DNA of 7,281 nt from JAJZJT01 sp964610905 (GTDB lineage: Bacteria; Actinomycetota; Acidimicrobiia; Acidimicrobiales; RAAP-2), in assembly GCA_964610905.1 (NCBI GenBank), contig CAZSYT010000116.1, positions 1 through 7,281 of the forward strand. Reading direction: 5' to 3'. Within the stretch, counting starts at the first letter, position 1; each line of letters begins with the position of its first letter. Below the pieces are notes generated by a model that saw nothing but the letters and a program-made list of their open reading frames with translations, was not told where the DNA came from and searched no databases. Positions 5,696 through 7,281 of this stretch are shown piece by piece. The translations under genes and the position numbers were made by a program.

Positions 5696-5795
5696 CCCCG
5701 GTGCCACCGGCCCGCCCGCTCGCCTGCGTGCCCCGTCGCCGCCGGAGGGGACGGGACGCCGGCGGGGCGTGACGGTGCGGGCTGCGCGAGACTGG

Positions 5796-5882
5796 GCCCA
5801 CGGGAGCTCGGGCCGACCGGGCTGAGAGGGCGCCTGCCGGGTGCCGACCGAACCTGAACCGGGTAATGCCGGCGGAGGGAGA
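5796..5882 (+). promoter_or_regulatory. TPP riboswitch (THI element) upstream of thiC
   Basis: The conserved TPP-aptamer elements occur in order. ACGGGAGC is at 5800-5807. A P3 stem pairs GCTCGG (5806-5811) with CCGGGC (5817-5822). The CTGAGA box is at 5822-5827. An optional P3a stem pairs GGCGCC (5829-5834) with GGTGCC (5840-5845). AACCTGA is at 5851-5857, then CCGGGTAATGCCGG (5859-5872), and finally GCGGAGGGAG (5872-5881). P1 probably pairs CCC (5797-5799) with GGG (5877-5879). The pyrophosphate- and pyrimidine-sensing cores are intact, so binding of thiamine pyrophosphate is expected. The element ends 6-7 bases before the thiC ATG, leaving no room for a separate terminator, so control is probably at translation initiation. 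Exact boundaries are approximate. Confidence 0.95.
5874..5879 (+). promoter_or_regulatory. Shine-Dalgarno of thiC, embedded in the riboswitch
   Basis: GGAGGG lies 9 bases before ATG 5889 and forms the 3' end of the TPP aptamer core. Its GGG can pair with CCC at 5797-5799 to close P1, so ligand binding would hide the ribosome site. Confidence 0.75.
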
Positions 5883-5888
5883 CGAGCC

Positions 5889-7281
<1,393 letters not shown>

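Noticed and set aside
5769..5793. Promoter for thiC (GTGACG ... GAGACT)
   Set aside because: The two hexamers are only 13 bases apart and neither fits consensus well, so no promoter is called.

Overview
The window is very GC-rich, with G or C at nearly every third codon position. Its gene content points to a member of the Actinomycetota (high-GC Gram-positives). The strongest evidence is the cassette MSMEG_4193-type phosphatase / DUF3090 / SCO1664-type kinase-like protein, which is largely an actinobacterial gene set. An FrhB-type F420/flavin oxidoreductase, GTG starts in GTGA overlaps and leaderless-looking starts fit the same picture. A deep lineage such as Acidimicrobiia is plausible, but the sequence alone does not settle it. 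I see no mobile element, tRNA, rRNA or CRISPR array. This is ordinary-looking chromosomal housekeeping DNA with one poorly characterised operon.

Layout. Positions 1-312 (+) hold the C-terminal end of electron-transfer flavoprotein alpha (etfA). A 127-base convergent gap follows, with a strong GC hairpin that could stop transcription from both sides. From 3580 down to 440 (-) runs a tightly packed four-gene operon. In transcription order it encodes an FrhB-family iron-sulfur flavoprotein, a histidine phosphatase (MSMEG_4193 family), a DUF3090 protein ending in a small Cys/His cluster, and a SCO1664-family protein with PI3K/HipA-like kinase motifs. Consecutive genes overlap, the first two junctions as GTGA, which implies coupled translation.

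A 132-base divergent region (3581-3712) separates this operon from a rightward pair: a class I SAM methyltransferase (3713-4297) and an Fpg/Nei-family DNA glycosylase (4305-5087). Both divergent ATGs lie exactly 6 bases after a TANNNT -10-like hexamer, so both transcripts may be leaderless. The glycosylase converges on a leftward Bcp/PrxQ peroxiredoxin (5573-5109), which has a clear Shine-Dalgarno sequence.

The 315-base gap 5574-5888 holds a tandem-repeat tract (5631-5695), a GC hairpin (5739-5765) and a canonical TPP riboswitch (about 5796-5882). The riboswitch sits directly in front of thiC, which starts at 5889 and runs off the right edge. The thiC Shine-Dalgarno lies inside the conserved 3' strand of the aptamer, so thiamine pyrophosphate probably represses thiC at translation initiation.

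The most interesting region is the four-gene operon: a kinase-like protein, a phosphatase-fold protein and an uncharacterised metal-knuckle protein translationally coupled to a redox enzyme. Its biochemical purpose is not known to me.
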